Below, one piece after another: positions 24,433 to 36,600 of a stretch of DNA of 64,000 nucleotides. Position 1 is the first letter of the stretch, and each line of letters starts with the position of its first letter. The position numbers and the translations under genes are program-made. The notes beneath the pieces are model-generated. The model saw nothing but the letters and a program-made list of their open reading frames with translations, was not told where the DNA came from and searched no databases. Location: NCBI GenBank assembly GCA_036852015.1, contig JAANDG010000377.1, positions 62,001-126,000 of the forward strand, written 5' to 3'. Source of the DNA: Pelodera strongyloides. Taxonomy: Eukaryota; Nematoda; Chromadorea; Rhabditida; Rhabditidae.

Positions 24433-27400
24433 ATGGTGGCGCAAAGTTCGCGCGCAGCCACCGGTAGCGGCCCGCCCGCCGCACCGGCGCAGCTTGCTCC
24501 CGAGCCTAAGGTGAAGAAAAAGTCGAAGGGAGGATTTCTGTCGGCGGCCAAAGCCAAAGCTACCGGCGGATTGAGGAAGGCCCTTTATGGGCGATCTTCG
24601 CAGCCGAAGTCAGCAAGACATTATCGAGATGCAGAAGATATCATAGAAGAGGAGGAAGATATGACGTCATCTAATTATGATACCGTACGCTCGTTACCCG
24701 CGTCCGGCCATTACGGTAGATCCCGGGTTGGCCACCACACTGACAGAAACGGGGATCTCGATCACTTGCTCAAGGTGCAGGTGGATGATGCCCCGGGACT
24801 CAAGATGAACTACGACCCACGGATGACCCAGTCGACGTTGAGTCCCGTAGCGACGGCCGTGATCCGACTACCCAGAAGGAGGAATACCCAACCGGTGACG
24901 GGACTCCTGATGCGGGTCTCACCCAAGACTGCGGCCCAGCAAGCGAGTGGGAACTTTGACTTCCAGGCATGGCGCGCGGCACTAGATCTAGATGAGAGTG
25001 AGTTATCGATTGATTTCTTGATTATCGATTTATTGATCGGGTATTCTAGAGCACAATGTTCTCGTCGTTTGACAGTATGACATTGGGTGCGGCATTCTGC
25101 TCCGATGTCAACACCGTGTTCTTTGGTTTGTTTGAAGTTTTGGATTTGGTGATTATTGATTTATTGATTGGTTTGGGGTGTCGCAGTTTTTCCTGTTTCG
25201 TATATTCAAACTGGCTTAGCCTTTGAGTAGAGGTAACTTTGAAACGCTATATAATTCTATGAGGTCTCCAACATTGCAAAGTATCTCGACCATTAATGAA
25301 AAGCATAGTTATCCAAAGAAATAAAGAGATTTTTGTTGTTGGTGAAATGAAAGTACGGGAAATTGTAGGTATTAAACTATTATGCCCAATTTACGCCTAT
25401 GTTGAAACTTTGCGTTTTACCAAATTTTAATTGTTCAGTCTATTCTCATTTTAGAAAGCCAGGACGGTGTGTATTCATTATTTATGAAAGCGCACAAATG
25501 TTACGATTTGATCCCGGTTTCCACAAAATTGGTTGTTTTTGACACACACTTACCGGTCAGTTTTATATTTTTGGATTACTGTAGTTTCGGTACATATGGT
25601 ACTTTAAAGCGAAGTACCGGCCGGTTTTTGAAACACATCGAGTACGTCAGCATTCTTATGCAGCTTATGCAAATGAACATAAATAAAAATAAAAAATCGA
25701 GCTAAATTCTAGCAAATTAGCATAAATACGTAAGAATTCAGCTGTCGACGATGCGTTTCAGAAAACGGCTGGTAATTCGCTTTAACGGTAAAAGAAAGCA
25801 AAGTTCTCTGGTTTTATTGGTTAAGTAATCCAGATACTTTATTTACACTGTCTAATGTATCAGAATCGTGATTCTGTTTAAAACACATCCTTGAAACATA
25901 TCGAACTAATGCTGCACGCTCACTTATCAAAAATAATAATAATAATAATAATAATATAAAGTTTAGGTTCGCAAGGCTTTCTTCGCGCTCGTCTACAATG
26001 GAGTTAGGGCTGCACCACTATGGGATTCCAGTAAACAACAATTTGTTGGAATGCTCACTATTACCGACTTTATCCAAATTTTATATGGGTATGTTCGATT
26101 ATTATTCTTCTGTGCGTTTTCACTGTTTACTATTTATTGTATGTGACGAATTTCTGATAGTAGTGCAACTGAATATTTACCTGGTTCTATTTAAAGCTGT
26201 ATGGCACGTGGTTTTTGAAACTTATGCGAAGTAACCGCAATCTGCACTTTCATGTGAAAATAATGTTCCACTGTGTGCCGGAAATGCACTCAGGGCCAGA
26301 GGGCCACAGTATGCTCTTATCCAGTCTATTTAACGACCACGTCCATGGTTTCAAAGTATCTTTGTTTCTAGGCACTACAAGTCGGGGAGTGACGAGGAGA
26401 AGATGAAAGCTCTTGAGGAGGAGGAGATCTCTCACTGGAGAGAGAAGTTCGAGGTGGACGGGATCCTCAGGGAGATGGTCACCATTGATCCCATGCAGAG
26501 GTGCGTAACTTTTTTCTTGGGTTATGTTTTGCTTCCTCTCAACTGTTAGAGCGAAATACTGGCCGGTTTTTGAACCGCATCTTAGACAACTGAATTCTTA
26601 TGTATTTATGTTCATTTGTTCGAATTTAGCTCGTTTATTCTGATTTATGTTCATTTGCATAAGCTATAAGCTACATAAGAATGCTGGTCTACTCGATGTG
26701 TTTCAAAAACCGGCCGGTATTTCGCTTTAATGTTTTTCATCTGTTATTAGTCAATATTCTATGCTGTAATCGAACCGCGGTAGAAGGTCTGGCAGTGGAG
26801 ATTTTTTCTTGAAAACTGACAATAAGTGGTTCAAATAAAGACACGAATATTGCACGTTAATTTTGAAACGGTTTCACATGTTGCTTAGTATGTTCCCCAT
26901 ACCAGTGCCAAGTTCCTTAGGGACTTCTTTCCTTACTTTCTCTGATGACACACCTATGCTTTTGTTATAATGGGGTCCATATTCGTATGGTCATTGCTTA
27001 CTCTACTTTCCTTCACTGATATATTTATACCCCCTACACCTACACTATGTTATATTCTTTTTCTATTTGATATATTTGTTTAGAAATGTTTATTAGACTC
27101 TTAGAAAGAGCGCAACGCCATAAGAGACGATGAAAGAATTCAATGATTTTAAAATTCAAAGTAGTAAATCAAATGTTCTGACTTCATTTCTTTCAGTTTG
27201 CACCGTGCAGTCCAACTTTTGTGTGAGCACAAAGTGCATCGTCTACCCGTTTTGGACCGAAGCTCCGGCAATATCAGCTATATTCTCACGCATAAACGAC
27301 TCATCAAGTTCCTATCTTTATATGTGAGTTTTTCTTATGGTGGAGATGAATAGTTTATTTAACAAGGTCAACACTCGGCCAATAGGTAACTTATTAAAAA

Positions 27401-29668
27401 TCTGCCGATGCCACACGGTAAACAATATGTAAGGTGAGATTTTGAAAGAAAGATTATCTCAGGAACATCTTGCGCAAGCGAGATAAGGTTTTTTTCTGTC
27501 ATTGTCGCAGGTTGCCAAACTGTTAGGCATTTAGTTTATTAGTATTCATCATGTAATGTTTGATCGAATCGACAGGACTATGATGTATGAGGCTGAGGCA
27601 TCAGTTCCTTCCACGTGTATTCTTCGTGTGACATCTGAGTACTGTATTTCGTGTTGCAAATGTTTTCATTTCAGATCCACGATCTGCCTAAACCGTCGTT
27701 TATGGAGAAAACGCCCCGTGAATTGGGAATCGGGTCCTGGGGCGATGTTCTTACTGTACATACTGACACTCCACTAATCGATGCGCTGAAGACCTTCTTG
27801 AAGAACCGAGTTTCAGCATTACCATTGGTGGATGGAGATGGAAAGGTTTGTTTATTAACTAACTTTGTTTATTTATTTAAAACTAACGTCGTTTCATAAC
27901 CTCTATATCAAGGCCCGTGACCAGTAGTGCGTTAATTAACGAATACTGAATATATCGAGAGAAAAAAACATTGCTATTACAATAATAATTTATTACGCAC
28001 AAAGACAATGAAAGCAAAGTAACGTGCAGTTTGTGTTATAAAATACACATAATTAAGACACAATAAAGCGGTGGTAAAATAAGACTCAACAAGCTAATTC
28101 GAATAAATCACAATTATATATTTATTTATATTTATCTTCCTCTTTACAGGTGGTCGACATCTATGCAAAGTTTGACGTTATCGCCCTAGCTGCTGATAAG
28201 GTTTACGAGAATTTGGATGTGACTGTACACGAAGCTTTGAGGCACCGAAGCGATGTAAGTTTATGCGGTTTATTTATTTTCAGTTCATTTTACTTCTTAT
28301 ATGAACATACTACGTAGTGCAGATGAAAGTAGCTATAGCTATGAAGCTACCGTACCGATGAACGTTACATTAAGCGAGTGTTCTGTCTACTAGCCCCCAT
28401 CCTTATACCCCAATTCTATCTGACCATGAGTCACGTACTGCAAGAATATGTAGTTCCACTGTTATATGAGAAGAACCTGCCTTAGTTTACGTTTGTGATT
28501 GCTATAGTATTATCTCTCATTTGTTTATAATTGCAGTGGTTCGAAGGCGTACATTGCTGTAGAGAAACTGACACCCTTTTCTCTGTATTGGAGACTATTG
28601 TCCGGGCCGAGGTATGCATTTTAATATTATTTTTCGTTTTTTTTGGTGCCTTTGGTGAATATTTCTTTACACTGTAGGGAAATTTTGCCTGGTTGCCTAT
28701 CGATATGTTTCAATATGTGTGTAAGTCAAGCAACTGCCTCCGTTTTCAATAGTAAAGTACGTCGACTGGTCTACATACAGAAATGAGTGTAGGATGAAGT
28801 GTTATGCTATTATGCTTCATCTTATTCGTATTCGTTATTGTATTCGTAATTAAGGTATTCGTAGGTTCAGATAGCTGCTTCACTACTGTTTCTTATAAAA
28901 GTATTCAAAATGTTTCTTAACCCTTGGAAAGAGCGCAGTACCGTGTGAAGTAAGAGCTAAAGTAGTAGATATATAATGTGTTTCGTGTCTCAGGTGCACC
29001 GTCTTATCGTCACTGATGCTGACAAAAGAGTAGTGGGAGTGGTCTCCCTCTCTGATATTCTCAAGTTCCTCGTCCTCGATTCGGTAAGCTATTCTGAATT
29101 TTAAAGCGTAATACCGGCCAGTTTTTGAAACACATCGAGTACATCAACATTATTATGCAGCTTATGCAAATGAACATAAATTAGAATAAAAAATCGGGCG
29201 AAATTCGAGCAAATTAGCATAAATACGTAAGAATTCAGTAGTCCGCAATCCTTTGAAAAACCGGCCGGTGTTTCGCTTTAAGGCGTAAGACAGCACATTA
29301 ATATATGTTCATTTTATGTGTCATTCTTTACGCACTAGCCACGCAATCTAGCATTATGTTTCAAGCGTGTATTTTAAATAGACCGTTAGCCTCGTCAACA
29401 ATTTGTTTGAGTATTGTTGAAGGGACGTATTCATTTGTATGTAGGTGCTCTGGATGGCATTGCCACCACAGTTACTATTATACAAATATCGGCCTATTCG
29501 CTTACGCACTTATTCGGCGCTCAACCCAATGACTCACTTTTTGTATTGTTAATAAGTAAAGAAATAATTTATTTCCAGGAAGTAAAGTCTGAGCCGATGG
29601 ACGCCCAACAGACTGACTATTCGCCTCCACTGTTTGGAACGCTGGAAGAGGAAGACAGGATTGATTGA
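24433..29668 (+). CDS. PRKAG: AMP-activated protein kinase gamma subunit (CBS-domain core, 10 exons)
   Basis: Regulatory nucleotide-sensing subunit of the AMPK heterotrimer; its four CBS repeats bind AMP/ADP/ATP in the cytosol. Exons: 24433-24997, 25455-25555, 25967-26088, 26372-26500, 27197-27323, 27675-27845, 28150-28254, 28537-28611, 28994-29083, 29579-29668 (TGA). Every junction is GT-AG and phase-consistent, giving 524 residues. Gamma hallmarks are visible: HKCYDLIP and KLVVFDT in exon 2, GVRAAPLWD and GMLTITDFI in exon 3, [10 protein letters not shown] and [12 protein letters not shown] in exon 5, [17 protein letters not shown] in exon 7, ALRHRS/WFEGV across exons 7-8, VRAEVHRLIV across exons 8-9, and [13 protein letters not shown] in exon 9. 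The first coding exon encodes a 188-residue low-complexity, basic then acidic N-terminus ([19 protein letters not shown]) not recognised elsewhere. ATG 24433 is chosen because the same frame has a stop at 24379 and the context is good (G at -3 and +4). The 29-residue C-terminus (EVKSEP...) is longer than I recall for vertebrate gamma subunits. Introns hold three MITEs. Confidence 0.96.
25604..25785. mobile_element. TTAA MITE family A in AMPK gamma intron, copy 4
   Basis: Lies in the intron between exons ending 25555 and starting 25967. TTAA at both ends; interior carries TATGCAAATGAACATAAA in reverse orientation to copy 1. Confidence 0.9.
26191..26260. mobile_element. Family B single end
   Basis: TTAAAGCTGTATGGCACGTG then TTTTTGAAAC: one terminus only, no partner found nearby; lies in the intron before exon 26372. 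Confidence 0.55.
26546..26730. mobile_element. TTAA MITE family A in AMPK gamma intron, copy 5
   Basis: Left end is TTAG instead of TTAA, right end TTAA; termini otherwise match. Sits 45 bases after the donor of exon 26372-26500. Confidence 0.88.
29101..29281. mobile_element. TTAA MITE family A in AMPK gamma intron, copy 6
   Basis: TTAA at both ends; starts only 17 bases downstream of the donor of exon 28994-29083. Confidence 0.9.
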
Positions 29669-30330
29669 TTGATTTCCCCCCGATAAGTATTGATTTATCG
29701 ATTGTGCCGTACCGTCCTGTCATCGTGACTCTCAGGGAAACCGCTCCGGGACCCGCTTGCAATATGGGACCTCGCTTGCTATTTATCCTCCTATGATAGG
29801 GAATTGGTGCAAGAAGGGGTGATATAGTGGAAGTTCTAATTTTAAAGCGGTATGGCAAGCGGTTCTTGGGCGAACAACTGAATTTCCATATGTGGTGTAC
29901 AATTTTGGATGCCCTTCTTTACCGGATGGGTATATGCTTCGAAACCACGCACCATACCGCTTTATGTCCCGCCATAACTCGTCATTTTTGTTGTTGGTTG
30001 AAGGAAAATAAATGAAACTGATCTTTTTACGCAAAAAGCCAAATAATGATATAAATGCAGCTCATCTTTTTCTCGCAGCTCTGATATTTTATTTGAGCTA
30101 ATTGTAAGTCGTAGTATTCATTATTATTGTTAGCATGCAGCTTGGAAATATTCGCTCAATTCACCACCATATATGTACATACGTATACATAATATCACAC
30201 TTTGCTGTTACCGTATATCTCTTTGGACATTGTCTGTAGTTTTCTGTTATTCTATAGTGCATACCCTCTTTTAGACAAGTACTTCTTGTCGATTCTGTGA
30301 TTGATTATTCTGGCAATTTGTCAATAAAAA
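29669..30330 (+). terminator. 3'UTR of AMPK gamma with two poly(A) signals
   Basis: After the TGA there are AATAAA hexamers at 30007-30012 and 30323-30328, in an AT-rich stretch. A TTAA MITE (29842-29964) lies in the UTR, so a transcript using either signal would carry its inverted repeat as a hairpin. Which signal is used cannot be decided from sequence. Confidence 0.5.
29842..29964. mobile_element. TTAA MITE family B in the AMPK gamma 3'UTR
   Basis: TTAAAGCGGTATGGCAAGCGG at the left (TTAA 29842-29845) and CACCATACCGCTTTA at the right; right TTAA decayed to TTTA. Confidence 0.8.
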
Positions 30331-31794
30331 CCTGAAATTAGCCTACAATTTCGGCCTATTTGATATCATAAACCTAAGAATATTCCTTAATCCAACGGTT
30401 CTGGTGAGACTTGTTTTTAATATCTTCATGACAAAATATTTTTCGTTGCCGTGTAATTTTTTCAGATATTGAGTCCGATTTTGTTCATATAGACAGTGAA
30501 TTTAAGTAAAATAAATGCATTATTTTCTCATAAAAAAGAGACGAAATCAGACTCTGAATTGTTGAGAAAAACGGATATTCTGTACGCGGGAAGTTGATTT
30601 GATTACGGTAGATTTTTGTTCTTTTTTTATACTTATTTTCACGTTGCTTGCTTGATTTCGCTATGTAATCTTTCCTTTTTGTTCGCTCGTTGCCTTTTGA
30701 CTGTCGCTCGAATGTGAAAACATTTTTGTTTTATATACCTTTTGCTTATTTAATAGGGTAGATCTTCATCCTTCTGATTACTAACCTCGTATTTTGTTTT
30801 CTTTTGTTTCACACACTAATTTGGCATCCCCACCATATCCCGAGTGTTGTACCTTATTAGAACCTATTTATGAATGTGCATGTGCATATTATATATTTAA
30901 AAAAAATTAATAATAATAATAAAAATATTGTATTGCAAGTGTTTTTTTTTCTGTATTTACTATTGAGATAAAAATAGCATTGAGCGTGAAAGTTTAATAC
31001 ATCAAATCCGGAACATCCAACAGAAAACAACAACGATTAAAACAAGATCGACCAAGTATACAGAATACAAGTTAATTTACAGAATAATTTTTTCTATATG
31101 AAAAAAGGGGCAATATATTAGTGTAATGTATGAAATAAGGTCATGCTAGCTGAAGGGATTCATTTACAATACGAATTATTTATGTACATGTAAACAAGAT
31201 AGAAACGGCTAAAACATCGAATAACCGGGAAACTTGTAGCTTTTAAGCGAACTACTTGCGACATGCTCCTAATATTGAACAAAATAAAACGATTAACCTT
31301 GGAGGGAGGTCTTCCCTTTACAGGGAATATCAACTCCGTTTGAGCGCGGATTATGTACATCCCAAAGGGCGCAAAATACCGTATGCCCATAAAATAGCGA
31401 CAAGAAGAACATATATTTTTTGCCCCATTTAGAACCAATCGTGGCGCATGCAGACCTACTTTTATTTTCATTATCTACAGTACATACGCTTTTTTTGTGC
31501 CCAACGTGCAAAACCGGGTTGGCATCCCCTTTAAACTAGTGCACTAGCATAAGAGCCGAGTGTCTTATGGTTAGAAAGATTCACATCTCTTCATTTTGAA
31601 ACAGATAAAACAAAGGGTAAAGAAGATATCGATTGAACCTGTCAGAACTGTCCTATCAGAAATTTCAAAATAAGCAATGATTAGAGATATACATTTTGAC
31701 TCGGCAGAGTAGCGATATATAAATATCAAAAGACAAAAGCACCAGTGGATTTAGTAATCCTAATAAAGCAGAGATCAATAGTATAATTATTCCA
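30331..31794. other. Convergent intergenic spacer
   Basis: AT-rich, no supported exon on either strand. It separates the 3' end of the plus-strand AMPK gamma gene from the 3' end of the minus-strand membrane-protein gene (stop at 31795-31797). Short ORFs here have no splice or codon support. Confidence 0.6.
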
Positions 31795-33622
31795 TTAATT
31801 ATATTTATCCATTGATGTTCCATCATCATCAAGACGAGTCGACAAACCATTGGGAAGCACCTAAAGAGCACCGGTCTTTGTCGATATAATGGAAAATTGA
31901 ATATTAGTAATTGATCAACCAAGTAGAAAAAAGTATCTATTCAGTAGCCCCAAAATACAACAATACAGCTACTGCCTCCTCTATTATTATGGGACCATAA
32001 ACGCCCCAAGTAAATAACATCACTTGAATTAAACACGACGCATTTTATGCACATATGTTTATTGTTATTAATAAGAAATATTAAAAAAGAGCTAACCTTC
32101 AAAATCGGTGTCGCGTCCCTTATCGCCAAAAACACCCCATCGACTTCCTCTATCGGGTACACATACGAGGCCCATGCACGGAGTTTCTAAACACAATAAA
32201 TAACTTAAAAACTTTTTGCCGCCGCTATCCGCAAAAACGCTTTGAAGAGAAACCCATTTCAAATGAACACAGCCAGCTACATAGTAGACCCAGCTACCGT
32301 AATCGCCGCCTTCAAGCACAACCAATCTACTGTAATGTTCCGTACAAATATGTGAGTTGTACAGTTACCGTTTCAAGACCACGTGTCATGCCGCTTTAAA
32401 AACAGTGAATTAACTAACCAGTCCCTCTTTGGTGAGGTCCTCTTGTAGGTAGTTGATCACCCTCTCCTTATCCACGACGGCCTTCAGGTCAGACCTCGAA
32501 TCAATGAGTAAGAGCTTCGAATCTCCCACACGTTGAATGTTACCGCGGACAGAAGCATCGAATGTCAGGTAGAACTTAAATGAAAACGGTGTATGGTTTT
32601 CTTTATCAGCGACACCGACATCGATAGAAATTAAAATGTTTAAAATCTTAAAGGAGGAGGCTCACGAGAATGAAGTGCTCAAATGGTTTCCTTTTATCGA
32701 AAGATGATGGTATTAAATTCCGAAAGACATGCTTTACAAAGCAAAAGCTTTTAATTGAAAGGAGTAAATCAGTATAAAACAATGAAGTCTATAAAAAAAT
32801 TTGGATCGCAGTAAATAGTTGATTTCCATAGTGGGCATGCAAATTTTGTGCTGGCTTGCAAAATGACTTGTAAATTTTGGCTGCTCACATGTAGACTTAT
32901 TGGCATGTAGCGTAATTGGACAGGGTAAAAATATGCCGCACACAAATTTGAAAACGCTCGACAAATGTGGAAGAAAAGGTGACCAAACAATTGAGATGGG
33001 CTTGAAAGAAACTACTAAAATAACCCATAGCATACCTGTATAAAGGGTCCGAAAACTCTCTCGGTTATATAATATTTGTGCATCATCGCCACGCTCTCCC
33101 ATGGCCTTATGTAAGCGCCAATCTGCAAACAAAATATATGGTGGTATGGTAAGTCTGACACGAAACTACAGTAATTAACCATAAGACCCAGGCTTTCTAG
33201 CAATTTCACTTGCTGCAGTTCTTTCGACAAACTCCGGCATAGTTATCCTTACAAGCGGCCAAATGCAGGGTTAAAAGCTGCCCACATGCAAAAATGCCCT
33301 CAACCTATTTCCTATTCCTTTAGGCCTAGGGACTTACAATTAGATTCTTAACTAAACCTGCAATGACGCGCTTACTTTAAGGTACGTCTCCCTCGCATGC
33401 GATGACCTAAACACTAATAATGCACGTATCACTCACCCTCCTCACAATAAACTTAAACTTGTGTTGGTGTGCCAGGTCCCACTGTTCTCTTTCAATTCTC
33501 GGATGCACAGTCACGTGTAGCCAATCACCGATTGCAAGTGCAGGCATAGAACCACTGAAAGGAGAAAGGAGGAATTACAACGGAATCACGATGATCCATC
33601 CACCGGAATGATGTTCGGTATG

Positions 33623-33678
<56 letters not shown>

Positions 33679-36600
33679 TATGTGTATGGACGCCGGATTA
33701 TTATGTAAGGAGCCGATCGGAATATCCATCCAACGAAACTAAATGATCAAGTTGGAGATAAGGTGCAGTGTGAATGAACATCCTGTTTCAAGTCTCTTTT
33801 TCTCAATACAGTAATAACTCTAAATACAGTAATACACATCATAACTGTGTATGCCCTCGCCCTACGGATACGTTTTAGAAACCAACAACCTCAAGTTTAA
33901 TTTCTCTACCAGATAAAGTCATTAAACCTCCTACCCGTTTATCGTCTCGCGTACTTCAACTTCAGAAAACTTGAGGCATATTCGTCCGTCGGCCAATTGG
34001 ACGGAAGGCGACTGAAGGGCAGCGAAATCCTTATATAAAAAGGTGACAAATGCAAGGGTCTCGTACTTGGAAGTCTGCAAAGAGAAGTTATGTTTGACGA
34101 ACTTATATCGTTTAGTTTACATACCCAAGTGCGACGCTGAGCCTAATAACGGTTGCTCTCAGCCTCACATACATAGTATACGTATACAATGTTACAAATC
34201 TAGGGATTCCTTTCCTCTAGACATTCAAAACACCAATGTTTCGTCCGTGCAATATAAATCGTCTAGTTTCGGTTGCGGTCAGTCACTGTCGGCATATATA
34301 TATAGTACTCTCTCAGCAAAAAAAAAGTTGCCCAGAAGTTAAGCTAACCTCATCATTCATGCGTTCATGTTCAATGGAAAGTGGGCGGTCCGTGACAGTT
34401 GACATCTGAAACAGAGCAAAGATAAAAGTTAACAAAGTCTTCAACATAACTTGAGCAATACATATCTTACCGCTACCCTGTGAACGGAGTTAACCTGTCT
34501 TACTAATGCTATGCTCCCAGCTCGAGAGCAAACTTTTGAATGCAAAGCGCAAAACACACACTCTAGAGGGGTTCGAACCTGCAACCAAGCACCAGTCGGC
34601 AGTCCAACACCCTGTACTCAAATATACGGGTTTATAGGCAGTTAAGGTACCACTTATTCGCCTCCATAAATAGCGCAATACTTTCAGCGGCCACACTGGA
34701 AGTATCAATAATATTCCCCAGTTCTCATCCAGCCAAAAATGTAACAACACATTTATAACCATAAAATATACACACGCGCACTTTTCGAAAGAACAACAAC
34801 ATCAACAAATCTCTAAATCTAAACAAACTAATGAGGATAAACAGAGACATAAAAAGTGATCGCTGATAAGAAGTGAGTATATAAACTGTAACTGAATGAG
34901 CGTTTACATACAAAAGGTCTGGCGTTGTCATTCTACCGCCCACCCTACAAAAAAATTATGATACTAAATGGATTAAATACCGCAGCACCGAGGCGAGATA
35001 TACGATGCCATTCCATGGCCAAACATCCACGAAAATGAAAAGAAGTCGTGCAAACTTACAACGTTATAAACGGCTAAAACATGATAGATCCAGTAAGACG
35101 CAATGGGGTTTACGTACGCATACAATGCAATTTATGAGTTAAAACGGAGATCGGTATAAAAATACTACTTAAGTTCAGTGATCAAATTCGATTCGTGTTC
35201 TCTTAATTAGTAATGGGGTTAATATAATATCTAACATCTACCCATATAACCTAAAAACACCGAGAGACAAACCCATACAAATCAGTACATGCAAAGCAAA
35301 GTCGTCATAAGCCCATATTACATAAGTCACACCTACTCACCAAACCTATACACCACTGGGAACATGATAAACACAATGAACGCACTAACCACTAACCACA
35401 GTAAGCCGAGGTTAGCACTGCTACCGAAGCGAAGTAGACGAGCTAATGTAGCGATGAGGAATTTGAATATACACCCGATGATAATCAGAACGACCCACAG
35501 AAACCAAAGGACACATTTGAGTCCAAATGAAGCAATAGCGCCAAGGACACAAATTAGGAAACACAAGATCGGAGAGCCAATTTTGTGAAGGAAAATCTTC
35601 ACTCCAAAGAAAAGGACTAGCAACAGCTGGAGCACAAAAAGGATACGGTAGCTGATTGGATTACGGTCGATTGGCAACAACGGTGCGACATCGACGAGGG
35701 AACGAGGGGAGGGAGGAGAGGCACAAGAAGACATGTGGTGCGAGGGAGCGACCTGAAGACAGCGAATACAGTAGTGGAACGGAGGAGGGAGCAGAGAATC
35801 ACAGAAGGGATACTGTAGAAAGCTATCGCCCCATTACTGACTGACTTCCAATTGACTATTAATTAAGCTTTGCGTCCACACAAGACAGAACGAAGACCAC
35901 ACCAAAACAAGAGGAAGAGCCAATGCATCTAAGCAAGCGTCGAACAAACAGAAAGCTAATACCAAGTATAGAGCTCCCACTCCCAGGCTCCCATGGGACA
36001 CGTGATTACCAGAACTATCAATTAACAACCGTTCAACATTCACCAAAAGTGCTCCAAAATAGATAGATCGATAAATAACAACGAAGAAGACAAGCAATGA
36101 TGCAAGACATGGGCCAAGGGCCAAGACATGGGCCATGGGACATGGTATATGGGACCAATAACGAATAAATAAAACAAAGAATCACCTCAAAAAGTACTGG
36201 TTCCAAATTCTCTGTTGTCACTTCCGCTTCACTCTGCTTTCCCGATCCCTCCTTTTCCTTATCTATTGGCGCTGAATCAGCATCTTGTGGTTCGCTCTAA
36301 ACATTATTTTGGTTCGAAAACTATTCACGGGTTTTTGCTCGCCTACGAGCTACACAATAACAGATGTAACGCAATGTTTCTTACATCGGACAAATATCTT
36401 CCATACATACAGGACCTGCTAACCACAAAGAGTAACCATAATGATGGAACAGTTCCTGTAGCGATACGATACTCTAGTTACTTACCACTTGGGGCTCAAG
36501 TGGATCGGTTTGTTGCTCAGTCTCAGTGATAGTTGGAGTAGACTGCGAACTTCCATCAACCAGAGTAGTCGGGGACGAAGAACGCATGCAAGATGCAGTC

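Noticed and set aside
35289..35588. Plus-strand 99-codon ORF
   Set aside because: Antisense shadow of the hydrophobic membrane exon 35337-35752 on the minus strand.
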